From Bacteroidales bacterium (GTDB taxonomy: Bacteria > Bacteroidota > Bacteroidia > Bacteroidales > UBA932): DNA of 15,862 bases. Made by a program: the position numbers and the translations under genes. Location of the stretch: assembly GCA_017483985.1 (NCBI GenBank), contig JAFUUB010000077.1, positions 1 through 15,862 on the forward strand, read 5' to 3'. Positions 7,521 to 14,264 of the stretch are shown here, in pieces. The notes beneath the pieces are model-generated. The model made no database searches, was not told where the DNA came from, and worked only from the letters and a program-made list of their open reading frames with translations. How positions within the stretch are numbered: position 1 is the first letter of the stretch; each line of letters opens with the position of its first letter.

Positions 7521-8768
7521 ATGAAGAAGTATTCCTATATCGTATTGGCTGTCCTGATCCTGGCCTGCGCTTCCTGTCGCGAGCGGGTGACGGGCGGCCG
7601 TCCGGTTATCCCTTACGTGGCCGGGCTGCTGTCTGATACGACCTCCTATGACTACGGGATCCTGTCCATGTTCAACCCTGCGAACAAGGCCGGATCGATT
7701 GCCGTGATCGGAGAGCCGGAGGACGCGCTTTTCCTGACCGAGCAGTTGTTGACTTCCGACCGGTATGACAACATCGACGGAGCCCTCCGCCCGGACGGCC
7801 TGCCGGATTTCGCCGGTGAAATCTTCGCGCCCGTCCTGGATGTCGCCAACGCTCCCTACGGTGGGTACTTCACGCATGGGAACGAGGATTACCTGTCGGA
7901 AATCACCGTCCGTAATTTCCTGGCGGTGCTGGATACGGCCTGTTTCCTGAGTTCCTACGACACGGACCGCCTGGTGCACAAGGCTCCGGCGAAGATGGTC
8001 GTACTTGCCTCCTCCTATTCTACGGCATACGGCTATTTCAATATCGATACGCTCTGCCATGTCGCCGGACGGGATGTCCCGGTGATCCCCCTGACGAGGG
8101 CCATGCTGGATGCGGCCTGGAACCGGTATGGGAACGGCATCAATGTCGGGATCTGGACCACGGGCGATGTCCTCGGGGCCGGGATCTGGTCGGCGGCCTT
8201 CCCTTATGCGGCTCGCCGTCACGGAGATGCGAAGGCGACGTACAGCGTCTTCTGCCCGGATTCTTCCGCAACGGTCCTGGACCGCTTCATGAACTACATG
8301 CAGATGTATGCGGCGGCCGGCAATACGGCCAAGATCTCCGCCCTGGTCCTGGATGATCCGGCGGTACCGCTGGATTCCCTGCGGGCGGCCGTTTCTTCCG
8401 TGATGAAAGTGGACCGTGACAGTTATATCACCTGGCGCAACCTGCTTGCGGATGATTTCGAGATCATCGATGCCGGCAGCGCCGTCGCTTCCGCATGCTA
8501 CGCTTATCTGCGGGAAAACAACCGGTTTACGCACAAGGTCGCCTATCCCGATGTCAAGGTTTATGCAACGGCTCCCGTCAACGGCCTGCCTGAAACCGCC
8601 TATGGCCCGGACGGCTGGCTGACGGAGGAGTTCCGGTACAACCGGGCATCCAATGTCGGAGACCCGACCTACTCCCTGGTCGAATTGAAGGACAAGTATC
8701 TCACGGAGGAATTGCGCGACCGGATGATCGTCAGGACTCCCAAGCTGTTTTCCCTGTATGTTCAATAA
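7521..8768 (+). CDS. Lipoprotein of unknown function
   Basis: 415 residues. MKKYSYIVLAVLILACASC is a lipoprotein signal with lipobox ILAC (Cys16); CASC (Cys19) is a weaker alternative. The protein should be anchored in a membrane and face the periplasm or cell surface. I do not recognise the family. The body is mixed alpha/beta with strand-like hydrophobic runs followed by helices (IAVIGEPEDALFLTEQLL, MVVLASSYSTAYGYF, ISALVLDDPAVPLDSLRAAV), which would fit a two-domain periplasmic-binding-protein fold; that is an inference from pattern, not homology. The mature part has an acidic, soluble composition with no further membrane segments. Its 3' end overlaps the exonuclease gene by 11 bases, so the two are probably cotranslated even though one product is extracytoplasmic and the other cytosolic. 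Confidence 0.9.
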   Translation: MKKYSYIVLAVLILACASCRERVTGGRPVIPYVAGLLSDTTSYDYGILSMFNPANKAGSIAVIGEPEDALFLTEQLLTSDRYDNIDGALRPDGLPDFAGEIFAPVLDVANAPYGGYFTHGNEDYLSEITVRNFLAVLDTACFLSSYDTDRLVHKAPAKMVVLASSYSTAYGYFNIDTLCHVAGRDVPVIPLTRAMLDAAWNRYGNGINVGIWTTGDVLGAGIWSAAFPYAARRHGDAKATYSVFCPDSSATVLDRFMNYMQMYAAAGNTAKISALVLDDPAVPLDSLRAAVSSVMKVDRDSYITWRNLLADDFEIIDAGSAVASACYAYLRENNRFTHKVAYPDVKVYATAPVNGLPETAYGPDGWLTEEFRYNRASNVGDPTYSLVELKDKYLTEELRDRMIVRTPKLFSLYVQ

Positions 8769-9390
8769 GACGATCGACGCCACGGACCTGGAGAAGATGC
8801 CCCTGGCCGCCTTCGAAGGGGAAATCCAAGTCATTGACAAGCCGGGCAAAGAGTTTGACCACGCCGTAAGGTACTTGAAAACCAAGCGGATCCTTGGTTT
8901 CGACACGGAGTCCCGCCCTTGTTTCAGCCCCGACCAGCCGCATTACGGGGTATCCTTGCTGCAGCTGTCCGGTTCCGAGAAGGCGTTCCTGTTCCGCATC
9001 AAGACATTGGGCATGCAGCGCCAGTTGTGCAGCATCCTGGCCAATCCCGCCATCGCCAAGGTCGGAGCCGCGGTGACGGATGATATCCGCGGGCTTCAGA
9101 AATATGCCAAATTCAAGGCGGCCGGTTTCGTGGACCTGCAGAAGATCGTCTGGGAATACGGTATCAAGGACAAGAGCGTCAAGAAGATGGCAGCCATCAT
9201 CCTCGGCGTCCGGATCTCGAAGACGCAGCAGCTGTCCAACTGGGAAGCCGAGCATCTCTCGGAGTCGCAGCAGAAATATGCCGCTACGGATGCCTGGGTT
9301 TGCCGTGAGATGTACAAGAAGTTGCTGGCCAGCGAGAAACATCCGCTGACGCCAGAAGAAATGCAACCCCAACAACCGGTCAAACAGTAA
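8758..9390 (+). CDS. RNase D-like 3'-5' exonuclease (DEDDy)
   Basis: 210 residues, a single 3'-5' exonuclease domain without the HRDC domains of full RNase D. The three DEDDy motifs are intact: GFDTESR with Asp49 and Glu51 (Exo I), VTDDIRGLQ with Asp108 (Exo II), and YAATDAW with Tyr174 and Asp178 (Exo III). These residues bind the two metal ions for hydrolysis of RNA or DNA ends in the cytosol. The domain resembles the stand-alone exonucleases common in Bacteroidota; whether it trims tRNA, other RNA or DNA cannot be told. The ATG lies inside the last codons of the lipoprotein gene, and the next gene starts five bases after the stop, so it is the middle of a three-gene operon. Confidence 0.92.
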   Translation: MFNKTIDATDLEKMPLAAFEGEIQVIDKPGKEFDHAVRYLKTKRILGFDTESRPCFSPDQPHYGVSLLQLSGSEKAFLFRIKTLGMQRQLCSILANPAIAKVGAAVTDDIRGLQKYAKFKAAGFVDLQKIVWEYGIKDKSVKKMAAIILGVRISKTQQLSNWEAEHLSESQQKYAATDAWVCREMYKKLLASEKHPLTPEEMQPQQPVKQ

Positions 9391-9395
9391 TCGAT

Positions 9396-10589
9396 ATGGT
9401 CAAGGTTATCTTAAAGAAGGGGCGGGAGGAATCGCTCCGCCGTTTCCATCCCTGGGTCTTTTCGGGCGCCATCGCCCAGGTCGTCGGTTCGCCCGCGGAA
9501 GGGGATATCGTCGGGGTCTACGCCGCTGACGGCTCCTATCTCGCCGCCGGCCATTACCAGATCGGTTCGATTGCCGTCCGGATCCTGAGCTTCGATGCCG
9601 ACGTCCTTTCACCGGATTTCTGGAAAGAAATGATCGGCAGGGCCTATCAGGTCCGCCGGGCCGCAGGATTGGCGGATAGCCCCCGGACGAATTGCTACCG
9701 TCTGGTACATGGGGAGGGAGACAACCTGCCCGGTCTGATCATCGACTATTATGACGGCGTCTGTGTGATGCAGGCCCATTCCGTAGGCATGTTCCGCTCC
9801 AAGAAACAGATCTGCGAGGCCTTGCAGGCCGTCTACGGGGACCAGCTGAAAGCCGTTTATGACAAGAGTTCCGGTACGGCGCCCTTCAAGGCCGGACTGG
9901 AACTGGTCGACGGGTATCTCTACCGCCGTCCCGATTTCACGGACGACCAGCAGCTGGTGCTGGAGAACGGACACCGTTTCCTGGTGAATTGGACGGAAGG
10001 CCAGAAGACCGGCTTTTTCCTGGACCAGCGGGAAAACCGCGCCCTGGTCGGAAAGATGGCGGCCGGACGCCGGGTGCTGAACCTGTTCTGCTATACGGGC
10101 GGTTTTTCCATCTATGCCTTGGGAGAAGGGGCCGTCCATGTTGACTCCGTCGACAGTTCCCGCAAGGCAATGGACATGGTCGACAAGAATGTCGCCCTGA
10201 ACGGATTCGATCCGCAGTCGCACACCTCCTATTGCACGGATGCGATCGATTTCCTGAAAAATGTGCCGGATGGTGCCTATGACCTGGTGATCGTGGATCC
10301 GCCGGCTTTCGCCAAGCACCGCGGCGCCCTGCAAAACGCCTTGCGGGCTTATCAGCGCCTCAATGCTGCGGCCATCGCCAAAGTGGCTCCGGGGGGATTC
10401 ATCTTTACGTTCAGCTGCTCCCAGGTTGTTGACAAAGAGGCGTTTGCCTTGGCTGTCTTCTCCGCCGCCGCCCAGACCGGACGCAGCGTGCGCATCCTCG
10501 ACCGCCTCTGCCAGCCGGCAGATCATGCGGTGAACATTTACCATCCGGAAGGGAAGTACCTGAAGGGGCTCCTGCTCTATGTTGAATAA
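9396..10589 (+). CDS. RlmI-like class I SAM-dependent rRNA (cytosine-C5) methyltransferase
   Basis: 397 residues, almost the length of E. coli RlmI (396), which makes m5C1962 in 23S rRNA. The N-terminal 70 residues form a PUA-type RNA-binding domain (KKGREESLRRFHPWVFSGAI). A central domain follows (NCYRLVHGEGDNLPGLIIDY). The Rossmann methyltransferase domain has motif I VLNLFCYTGGFS (from residue 227), acidic motif II VDSVDSS, motif IV VDPPAF (Asp301) and FTFSCS with the presumed catalytic Cys341. It is the third gene of the operon, five bases after the exonuclease stop. The methyltransferase class is firm; the exact target cytosine is inferred from the E. coli relative. Confidence 0.9.
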   Translation: MVKVILKKGREESLRRFHPWVFSGAIAQVVGSPAEGDIVGVYAADGSYLAAGHYQIGSIAVRILSFDADVLSPDFWKEMIGRAYQVRRAAGLADSPRTNCYRLVHGEGDNLPGLIIDYYDGVCVMQAHSVGMFRSKKQICEALQAVYGDQLKAVYDKSSGTAPFKAGLELVDGYLYRRPDFTDDQQLVLENGHRFLVNWTEGQKTGFFLDQRENRALVGKMAAGRRVLNLFCYTGGFSIYALGEGAVHVDSVDSSRKAMDMVDKNVALNGFDPQSHTSYCTDAIDFLKNVPDGAYDLVIVDPPAFAKHRGALQNALRAYQRLNAAAIAKVAPGGFIFTFSCSQVVDKEAFALAVFSAAAQTGRSVRILDRLCQPADHAVNIYHPEGKYLKGLLLYVE

Positions 10590-10606
10590 GTTTTCTGCCA
10601 AATCTC

Positions 10607-10636
10607 TTGCGGATTGCCGGAAAATACCTATCTTTG
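10607..10636 (+). promoter_or_regulatory. Promoter of tRNA-Cys
   Basis: TTG at 10607-10609 and TATCTTTG at 10629-10636 are separated by 19 bases, the preferred Bacteroidota spacing. The mature tRNA begins 11 bases after the box, so almost no 5' leader is transcribed. Confidence 0.85.
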
Positions 10637-10646
10637 TTGTCCCAAT

Positions 10647-10717
10647 GGTGCTTTGGCCGAGTGGTTAGGCACAGGTCTGCAAAACCTGCTACAGCAGTTC
10701 GATTCTGCTAGGCACCT
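10647..10717 (+). tRNA. tRNA-Cys (anticodon GCA)
   Basis: Full cloverleaf of 71 nt without encoded CCA. The acceptor stem GGTGCTT pairs with AGGCACC (one G-T). The D stem is GCC/GGC, and the anticodon stem is CAGGT/ACCTG around loop CTGCAAA, giving anticodon GCA. The T arm is AGCAG-TTCGATT-CTGCT. The discriminator base is T (U73), the main identity element of tRNA-Cys. It is a single-gene transcription unit between its own promoter and terminator. Confidence 0.97.
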
Positions 10718-10726
10718 CTTCATGAG

Positions 10727-10755
10727 AGCGTTCCGGATTCCGGAGCGCTTTTTTT
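10727..10755 (+). terminator. Intrinsic terminator of tRNA-Cys
   Basis: AGCGTTCCGG (10727-10736) pairs with CCGGAGCGCT (10740-10749) across a 3-base loop (or five bases if the top pair is open), followed by a run of T to 10755. It lies nine bases after the tRNA. Confidence 0.88.
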
Positions 10756-10771
10756 ATTGGTATTTTATGCG

Positions 10772-10779
10772 TATCTTTC
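10772..10779 (+). promoter_or_regulatory. Weak -7-like box before the metzincin gene
   Basis: TATCTTTC differs from TAnnTTTG only in the last base and sits 25 bases before the ATG at 10805, right after the tRNA terminator. The -33 position falls in the terminator T-run, so no separate element can be claimed. Confidence 0.45.
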
Positions 10780-10804
10780 CGGAAGAATGCATAACTATTC
10801 GAAA

Positions 10805-13231
10805 ATGAAACACTTTCTGATTCCCGTCGTGGCCTTGATGCTGGCCGCGATGCCTGCAGCCTATGGGCAGCGCAGTAATGCCAAGCCGGAAGCGGAAAAA
10901 CCGGCCGAGGCGGAGAAAACCCCCGAACTCACCGTCACGAGCGGGCTGTTCGGCGTTTCCCAAAATGAGAAAGACTGGTACTTTGACATTCCGGATGAGA
11001 TCCTGGGCCGCCGCATCCTGGCCGTCACGCGCTTCGTCAGCAATACGCCCGGCGCTTCGGAGTATGGCGGCGAGGAAGTCAATGAGGTCATGATTTACTG
11101 GGAAAAGGCTTCCAACGGCAACCTGTTGCTCCGTGCCGATGCGCTTACCATCGTGGCCGATGAGGATCAGGATATCAATAAAGCCGTGAAAATCAGTTCG
11201 GAGAATCCGATCGTCGCTTCGTTCAAGCCCGAGAAGGGCGGCAATGCCGGAAGCACCCGGATCAAGGTGAACAGCCTTTTCGAAGGGGATACCCAGGTGT
11301 TCTCCTTCCCGAGCCGTTCCAAGCGTTCCTATAACCTGGGCGGAATCAAGGCCGATGCGAGCTTTATCGAGAGCATCCGCACCTATCCGATCAATACGGA
11401 AGTGACCGTTACCAAGACCTATAATTACAATGCACCGGCAGCCGGCGGTGCCGGCGGACCCGCCGTCGCGCGATCCCTGCCGGCCGGCATGGAAGCCGGG
11501 ACCGTGACCTTCGTGCTCAACACCTCGATGGTCCTGCTGCCGGAGAAGCCCATGCAGCAGCGCCTGTTCGATGCCCGCGTCGGGTATTTCGCCGACGGCT
11601 ACAGCAAGTTCTCCGATGAACAGCAGGGCGTCGAGTCCGTCCGTTTCATTGCCCGCTGGCGGTTGGAGGCCAAACCGGAAGACATCGAGCGGCAGAAGCG
11701 CGGGGAACTGGTCGAGCCCATCAAGCCCATCGTCTATTATATCGATCCCGCGACGCCGAAGCAGTGGCGCAAGTACCTGATTGCCGGCGTGAACGACTGG
11801 CAGGTCGCCTTCGAACAGGCCGGATGGAAGAACGCCATCCGGGCGGAAGAATGGCCGGAAGACAATCCGGACATGAGCATGGAGGATGCCCGTTTCAGCG
11901 TCATCCGTTACCTGGCCTCCCCGACGGCCAATGCCTATGGCCCGAATGTGCACGATCCCCGTTCCGGCGAGATCCTGGAAAGCCATATCGGCTGGTATCA
12001 CAACGTAATGACCCTCGTGCATGACTGGTACCATATCAAGGCCGGCGCGGTCGATCCCCGTGCCCGCAAGTTCAAGTACGACGAGGAGCTGATGGGCGAC
12101 CTGATCCGCTTCGTCTCCTCCCATGAAGTCGGTCATACCCTCGGCCTGCGCCACAACATGGGCTCCAGCAGCCAGACCCCGGTCGAGAAACTGCGCGACA
12201 AGGCCTGGGTCGAAGCCAACGGCCACACCGTCAGTATCATGGACTACGCCCGGTTCAACTACGTGGCCCAGCCGGAAGACAACATTACCAAGGCCGGCCT
12301 GTATCCGCGGATCAATGATTACGACAAATGGGCGATCGAGTTCGGCTACAAGCCGACCTACCTGGCCACGCCGAAGGAAGACCAGCTCTATTGGAACAAG
12401 GTGATCATCGAACGCCTGGCCGCCAATCCCCGGCTGTGGTTCGGCGGAGAGGGGAGCGACTCCGACCCGCGTGCCCAGCGCGAAGACCTGGGTGACGATT
12501 CCGTCCTGGCGAGCAATTATGGCATCATGAACCTCAAGCGCATCATCGGCCAGCTGCCGGAATGGAATGCGGAAGAGGGCGACCAGTACAAGAACGTCAG
12601 CCGCATGTACGATGCGCTGATCGGCCAGTACAACCGCTATATGGGCCACGTCGCTTCCAACATCGGCGGGCGGTATGTTACCTACAAGAGCATTGAACAG
12701 GCCGGAGGCCCCGTGTATCAGGCTGTTCCGAAACAAAAGCAGGTCGATGCACTGAATTTCTTGAATGACAATCTGTTCCAGAAACCGTCCTGGCTTGTGG
12801 ATGTGCCCTATATCTTCAATCTGACGGACCGCCCGGACGTCTACCTTTATCCGCTTGTCAACAATGTCATCAGCGCCTCCGGCCTGCTGGCCGTCGCCCG
12901 GATCGCCCGTCTGGAGCAATTCGCTACGTATGACCCTTCCAACTACAAGGCGGAGGATTATCTGTCTGACCTGACCGGCATGGTCTTCTCGGAACTGGGC
13001 AAGGGAAAGGCCGTTGACAGTTACCGCCGTTATCTGCAGCGCCGTTTTGTCACGGTTGCCATCGAGGTGATCGGAAGTGCGGCGGCCGCCAATACGGATG
13101 CCCGTGCCTTGCTGCTGGGTACCCTGACGGATCTCCAGAAACGGGCGGCGAAGGCCAAGTCTTCCGATACGGCCACCCAGGCCCATTGGCAGGCGATTTC
13201 GACGCAGATCGAGACGGCTCTGAAGAAATAA
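10805..13231 (+). CDS. Secreted zinc-dependent metzincin protease (DUF5118/DUF5117/DUF4953 family)
   Basis: 808 residues. MKHFLIPVVALMLAAMPAAYG is a signal peptide (1-21, cleavage before Gln22). The N-terminal part contains the family pattern GLFGVSQNEKDWYFDIPDEI followed by a large beta-rich DUF5117-like region. The catalytic region has HEVGHTLGLRH at 440-450, the HExxHxxGxxH zinc site of metzincins with Glu441 as catalytic base, and SIMDY with Met479 as the Met-turn about 30 residues later. The C-terminal 300 residues are helical and have no sorting signal that I can see. Such proteases are widespread in Bacteroidota, and their substrates are generally unknown. In-frame starts exist upstream (10757), but ATG 10805 is chosen because it gives the signal peptide. 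The gene is monocistronic, bounded by terminators on both sides. Confidence 0.92.
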   Translation: MKHFLIPVVALMLAAMPAAYGQRSNAKPEAEKPAEAEKTPELTVTSGLFGVSQNEKDWYFDIPDEILGRRILAVTRFVSNTPGASEYGGEEVNEVMIYWEKASNGNLLLRADALTIVADEDQDINKAVKISSENPIVASFKPEKGGNAGSTRIKVNSLFEGDTQVFSFPSRSKRSYNLGGIKADASFIESIRTYPINTEVTVTKTYNYNAPAAGGAGGPAVARSLPAGMEAGTVTFVLNTSMVLLPEKPMQQRLFDARVGYFADGYSKFSDEQQGVESVRFIARWRLEAKPEDIERQKRGELVEPIKPIVYYIDPATPKQWRKYLIAGVNDWQVAFEQAGWKNAIRAEEWPEDNPDMSMEDARFSVIRYLASPTANAYGPNVHDPRSGEILESHIGWYHNVMTLVHDWYHIKAGAVDPRARKFKYDEELMGDLIRFVSSHEVGHTLGLRHNMGSSSQTPVEKLRDKAWVEANGHTVSIMDYARFNYVAQPEDNITKAGLYPRINDYDKWAIEFGYKPTYLATPKEDQLYWNKVIIERLAANPRLWFGGEGSDSDPRAQREDLGDDSVLASNYGIMNLKRIIGQLPEWNAEEGDQYKNVSRMYDALIGQYNRYMGHVASNIGGRYVTYKSIEQAGGPVYQAVPKQKQVDALNFLNDNLFQKPSWLVDVPYIFNLTDRPDVYLYPLVNNVISASGLLAVARIARLEQFATYDPSNYKAEDYLSDLTGMVFSELGKGKAVDSYRRYLQRRFVTVAIEVIGSAAAANTDARALLLGTLTDLQKRAAKAKSSDTATQAHWQAISTQIETALKK

Positions 13232-13250
13232 TCGACGGAGTGAAATAATT

Positions 13251-13295
13251 ATGGCGGGTGTGCCTTCCTATCCGGAAGCATTCCCGCCATTTTTA
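13251..13295 (+). terminator. Intrinsic terminator of the metzincin gene
   Basis: ATGGCGGG (13251-13258) pairs perfectly with CCCGCCAT (13283-13290). An inner helix CTTCC/GGAAG extends it, and TTTTT follows. It begins 19 bases after the stop codon. Confidence 0.9.
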
Positions 13296-13487
13296 GTTAC
13301 AATTTATAATTAAAATGTTTAAACCACAAAAGGGGATACCCAACTGAGGTGGGTAGAAAAACGTTTTACGTCTCAAAGAAGGAAGTTGCCGAAAAATAAT
13401 TTACAGTTTATAATTCTCGTAACATATTTATAATTAGCAAATTATAAAAATATGTAGAGATTATATAAAAATTTTAGTCGAAAAAAG
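13296..13487. other. AT-rich intergenic DNA with inverted repeats, no gene seen
   Basis: About 190 bases, much richer in A and T than the neighbouring genes. It holds TTTATAATT three times (13303, 13407, 13427). The last copy forms a perfect inverted repeat with AATTATAAA at 13440-13448 across four bases. It also has a short hairpin TACCCA/TGGGTA (13337-13355) and the 10-base palindrome AAAACGTTTT (13358-13367). No convincing coding frame with a start is present. It ends against the strong promoter at 13488 and may act as an UP-like or regulator-binding region for it, or be the remains of a decayed gene. Confidence 0.6.
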
Positions 13488-13518
13488 TTTGCTGATTCTT
13501 TGAAAAGCATTACCTTTG
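13488..13518 (+). promoter_or_regulatory. Strong Bacteroidota promoter driving a putative small RNA
   Basis: TTTG at 13488-13491 and TACCTTTG at 13511-13518 are separated by exactly 19 bases. Both elements and the spacing match the Bacteroidota housekeeping consensus, the best match in the window. There is no conventional gene downstream on this strand before the terminator at 13636-13668. A transcript should start near 13525. Confidence 0.85.
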
Positions 13519-13524
13519 TATCGA

Positions 13525-13669
13525 GTTCTTGATGGGGTTCTCCCACAGGCAGCTCATTGGTTATTAGTTTTAGTGTTATTAATTATGTGGTTAGTATGAG
13601 CCTTCACGCGTGATGCGTCAAAGCTCATGAAAGTAAAAGGCCCTTGAATCTGTTTCAAGAGCCTTTTTC
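13525..13669 (+). ncRNA. Putative small non-coding RNA of unknown family, about 145 nt
   Basis: The RNA is defined by a consensus promoter and a terminator with no gene between. It can fold a hairpin at 13596-13628: ATGAGC with GCTCAT, then CTT with AAA (one mismatch), then ACGC with GCGT around loop GTGAT. A second GCTCAT at 13552-13557 can compete for the same ATGAGC. A short stem TGGG/CCCA lies at the 5' end, and TCTTGA near the 5' end is complementary to TCAAGA in the 3' half of the terminator. A U-rich unpaired middle (13558-13590) separates the arms. I could not match it to tRNA, SRP RNA, tmRNA or RNase P. A 6S-like or Bacteroidales-specific RNA is possible but unproven. The start is estimated from the -7 box. 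Confidence 0.6.
13636..13669. terminator. Bidirectional intrinsic terminator between the small RNA and maf
   Basis: AAAGGC-c-CTTGAA (13636-13648) pairs with TTCAAG-a-GCCTTT (13654-13667) with one internal C-A mismatch, followed by a T-rich run on the plus strand. A-rich sequence before the stem gives a T-run on the minus strand, so it can also end the DUF3467-kdsC-maf transcript, whose last stop is at 13684-13682. Confidence 0.82.
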
Positions 13670-13681
13670 TTTTGTCTTTCT

Positions 13682-14260
13682 CTAAAGGAACCGAAGGAGC
13701 CGGTCGTAGACCAGATGGACGGGGAGTCCCATAATCGTGTAGAAGGAACCCTCGATGTGCGTGATACCGATGTATCCGATCCATTCCTGGATACCGTAGG
13801 CACCTGCTTTGTCGAAGGGCTTATACCTTTCAATAAACCGGCTGATTTCCTCTTCCGTCAAGTCTTTGAACCAGACGTGGGCGACATCGGATACGGTTTC
13901 CATCCGGCCGGGGGTCCGCAGCGTAATGGCGGTTACCACCTGGTGGTCGCGGCCGGAGAGCAGCCGCAGCATCCGGGCGGCCTGTTCGGCACCATGGGGC
14001 TTGCCGAGGATCTCCATCCCGCAGAGGACCATGGTGTCGGATGTCAGCAGGATTTCATTCGCCTCCAGCGGGCGGTGGAAACCCAGGGATTTTCCTTCCG
14101 ACATCAGGATCGGCACCTGCATATGGGGAGTATCCGGCCGGAAGTCTTCCTTGAAGTTGACATCGGTATCGATTTCGAAATCAATATCCAAACCGGCTAG
14201 AAGCTCCTTTCGTCTCGGAGAATTGCTGGCGAGGATCAGCCGTTTTCCATGCAAGTCCAT
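13682..14260 (-). CDS. maf: Maf-like nucleoside triphosphate pyrophosphatase
   Basis: 192 residues, the usual Maf length. Maf proteins hydrolyse non-canonical or excess nucleoside triphosphates (dTTP/UTP in the YhdE type) to the monophosphate and pyrophosphate in the cytosol. The N-terminal phosphate-binding loop ILASNSPRRKELL starts at residue 9. TSDTMV contains Asp75, the expected catalytic acidic residue (families usually read ADTVV, so Ser replaces Ala here). DKAGAYGIQEW is the conserved C-terminal signature that follows FIERYKPF. The final ITHIEGSFYTIMGLPVHLV is also typical. It is the last gene of the DUF3467-kdsC-maf operon, four bases after the kdsC stop. Confidence 0.94.
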   Translation of the reverse strand: MDLHGKRLILASNSPRRKELLAGLDIDFEIDTDVNFKEDFRPDTPHMQVPILMSEGKSLGFHRPLEANEILLTSDTMVLCGMEILGKPHGAEQAARMLRLLSGRDHQVVTAITLRTPGRMETVSDVAHVWFKDLTEEEISRFIERYKPFDKAGAYGIQEWIGYIGITHIEGSFYTIMGLPVHLVYDRLLRFL

Positions 14261-14264
14261 GGCT

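Noticed and set aside
7257..8906. A 549-codon minus-strand frame opposite the lipoprotein gene
   Set aside because: The plus-strand frame has a lipoprotein signal, a consensus promoter upstream and overlaps properly with the next gene; the antisense frame has none of these.
10754..13186. An 810-codon open frame on the minus strand opposite the metzincin gene
   Set aside because: It mirrors a GC-rich gene with strong third-position bias. The plus-strand frame has a signal peptide, an HExxHxxGxxH site and a Met-turn, while the antisense protein has no recognisable domain.
13525..13669. Assigning the orphan RNA to 6S RNA or SRP RNA
   Set aside because: No SRP GGAA/AGCA core is present. A long 6S-type rod with a central bubble is not evident; only a six-base end pairing is seen. 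It is left as an unknown family.
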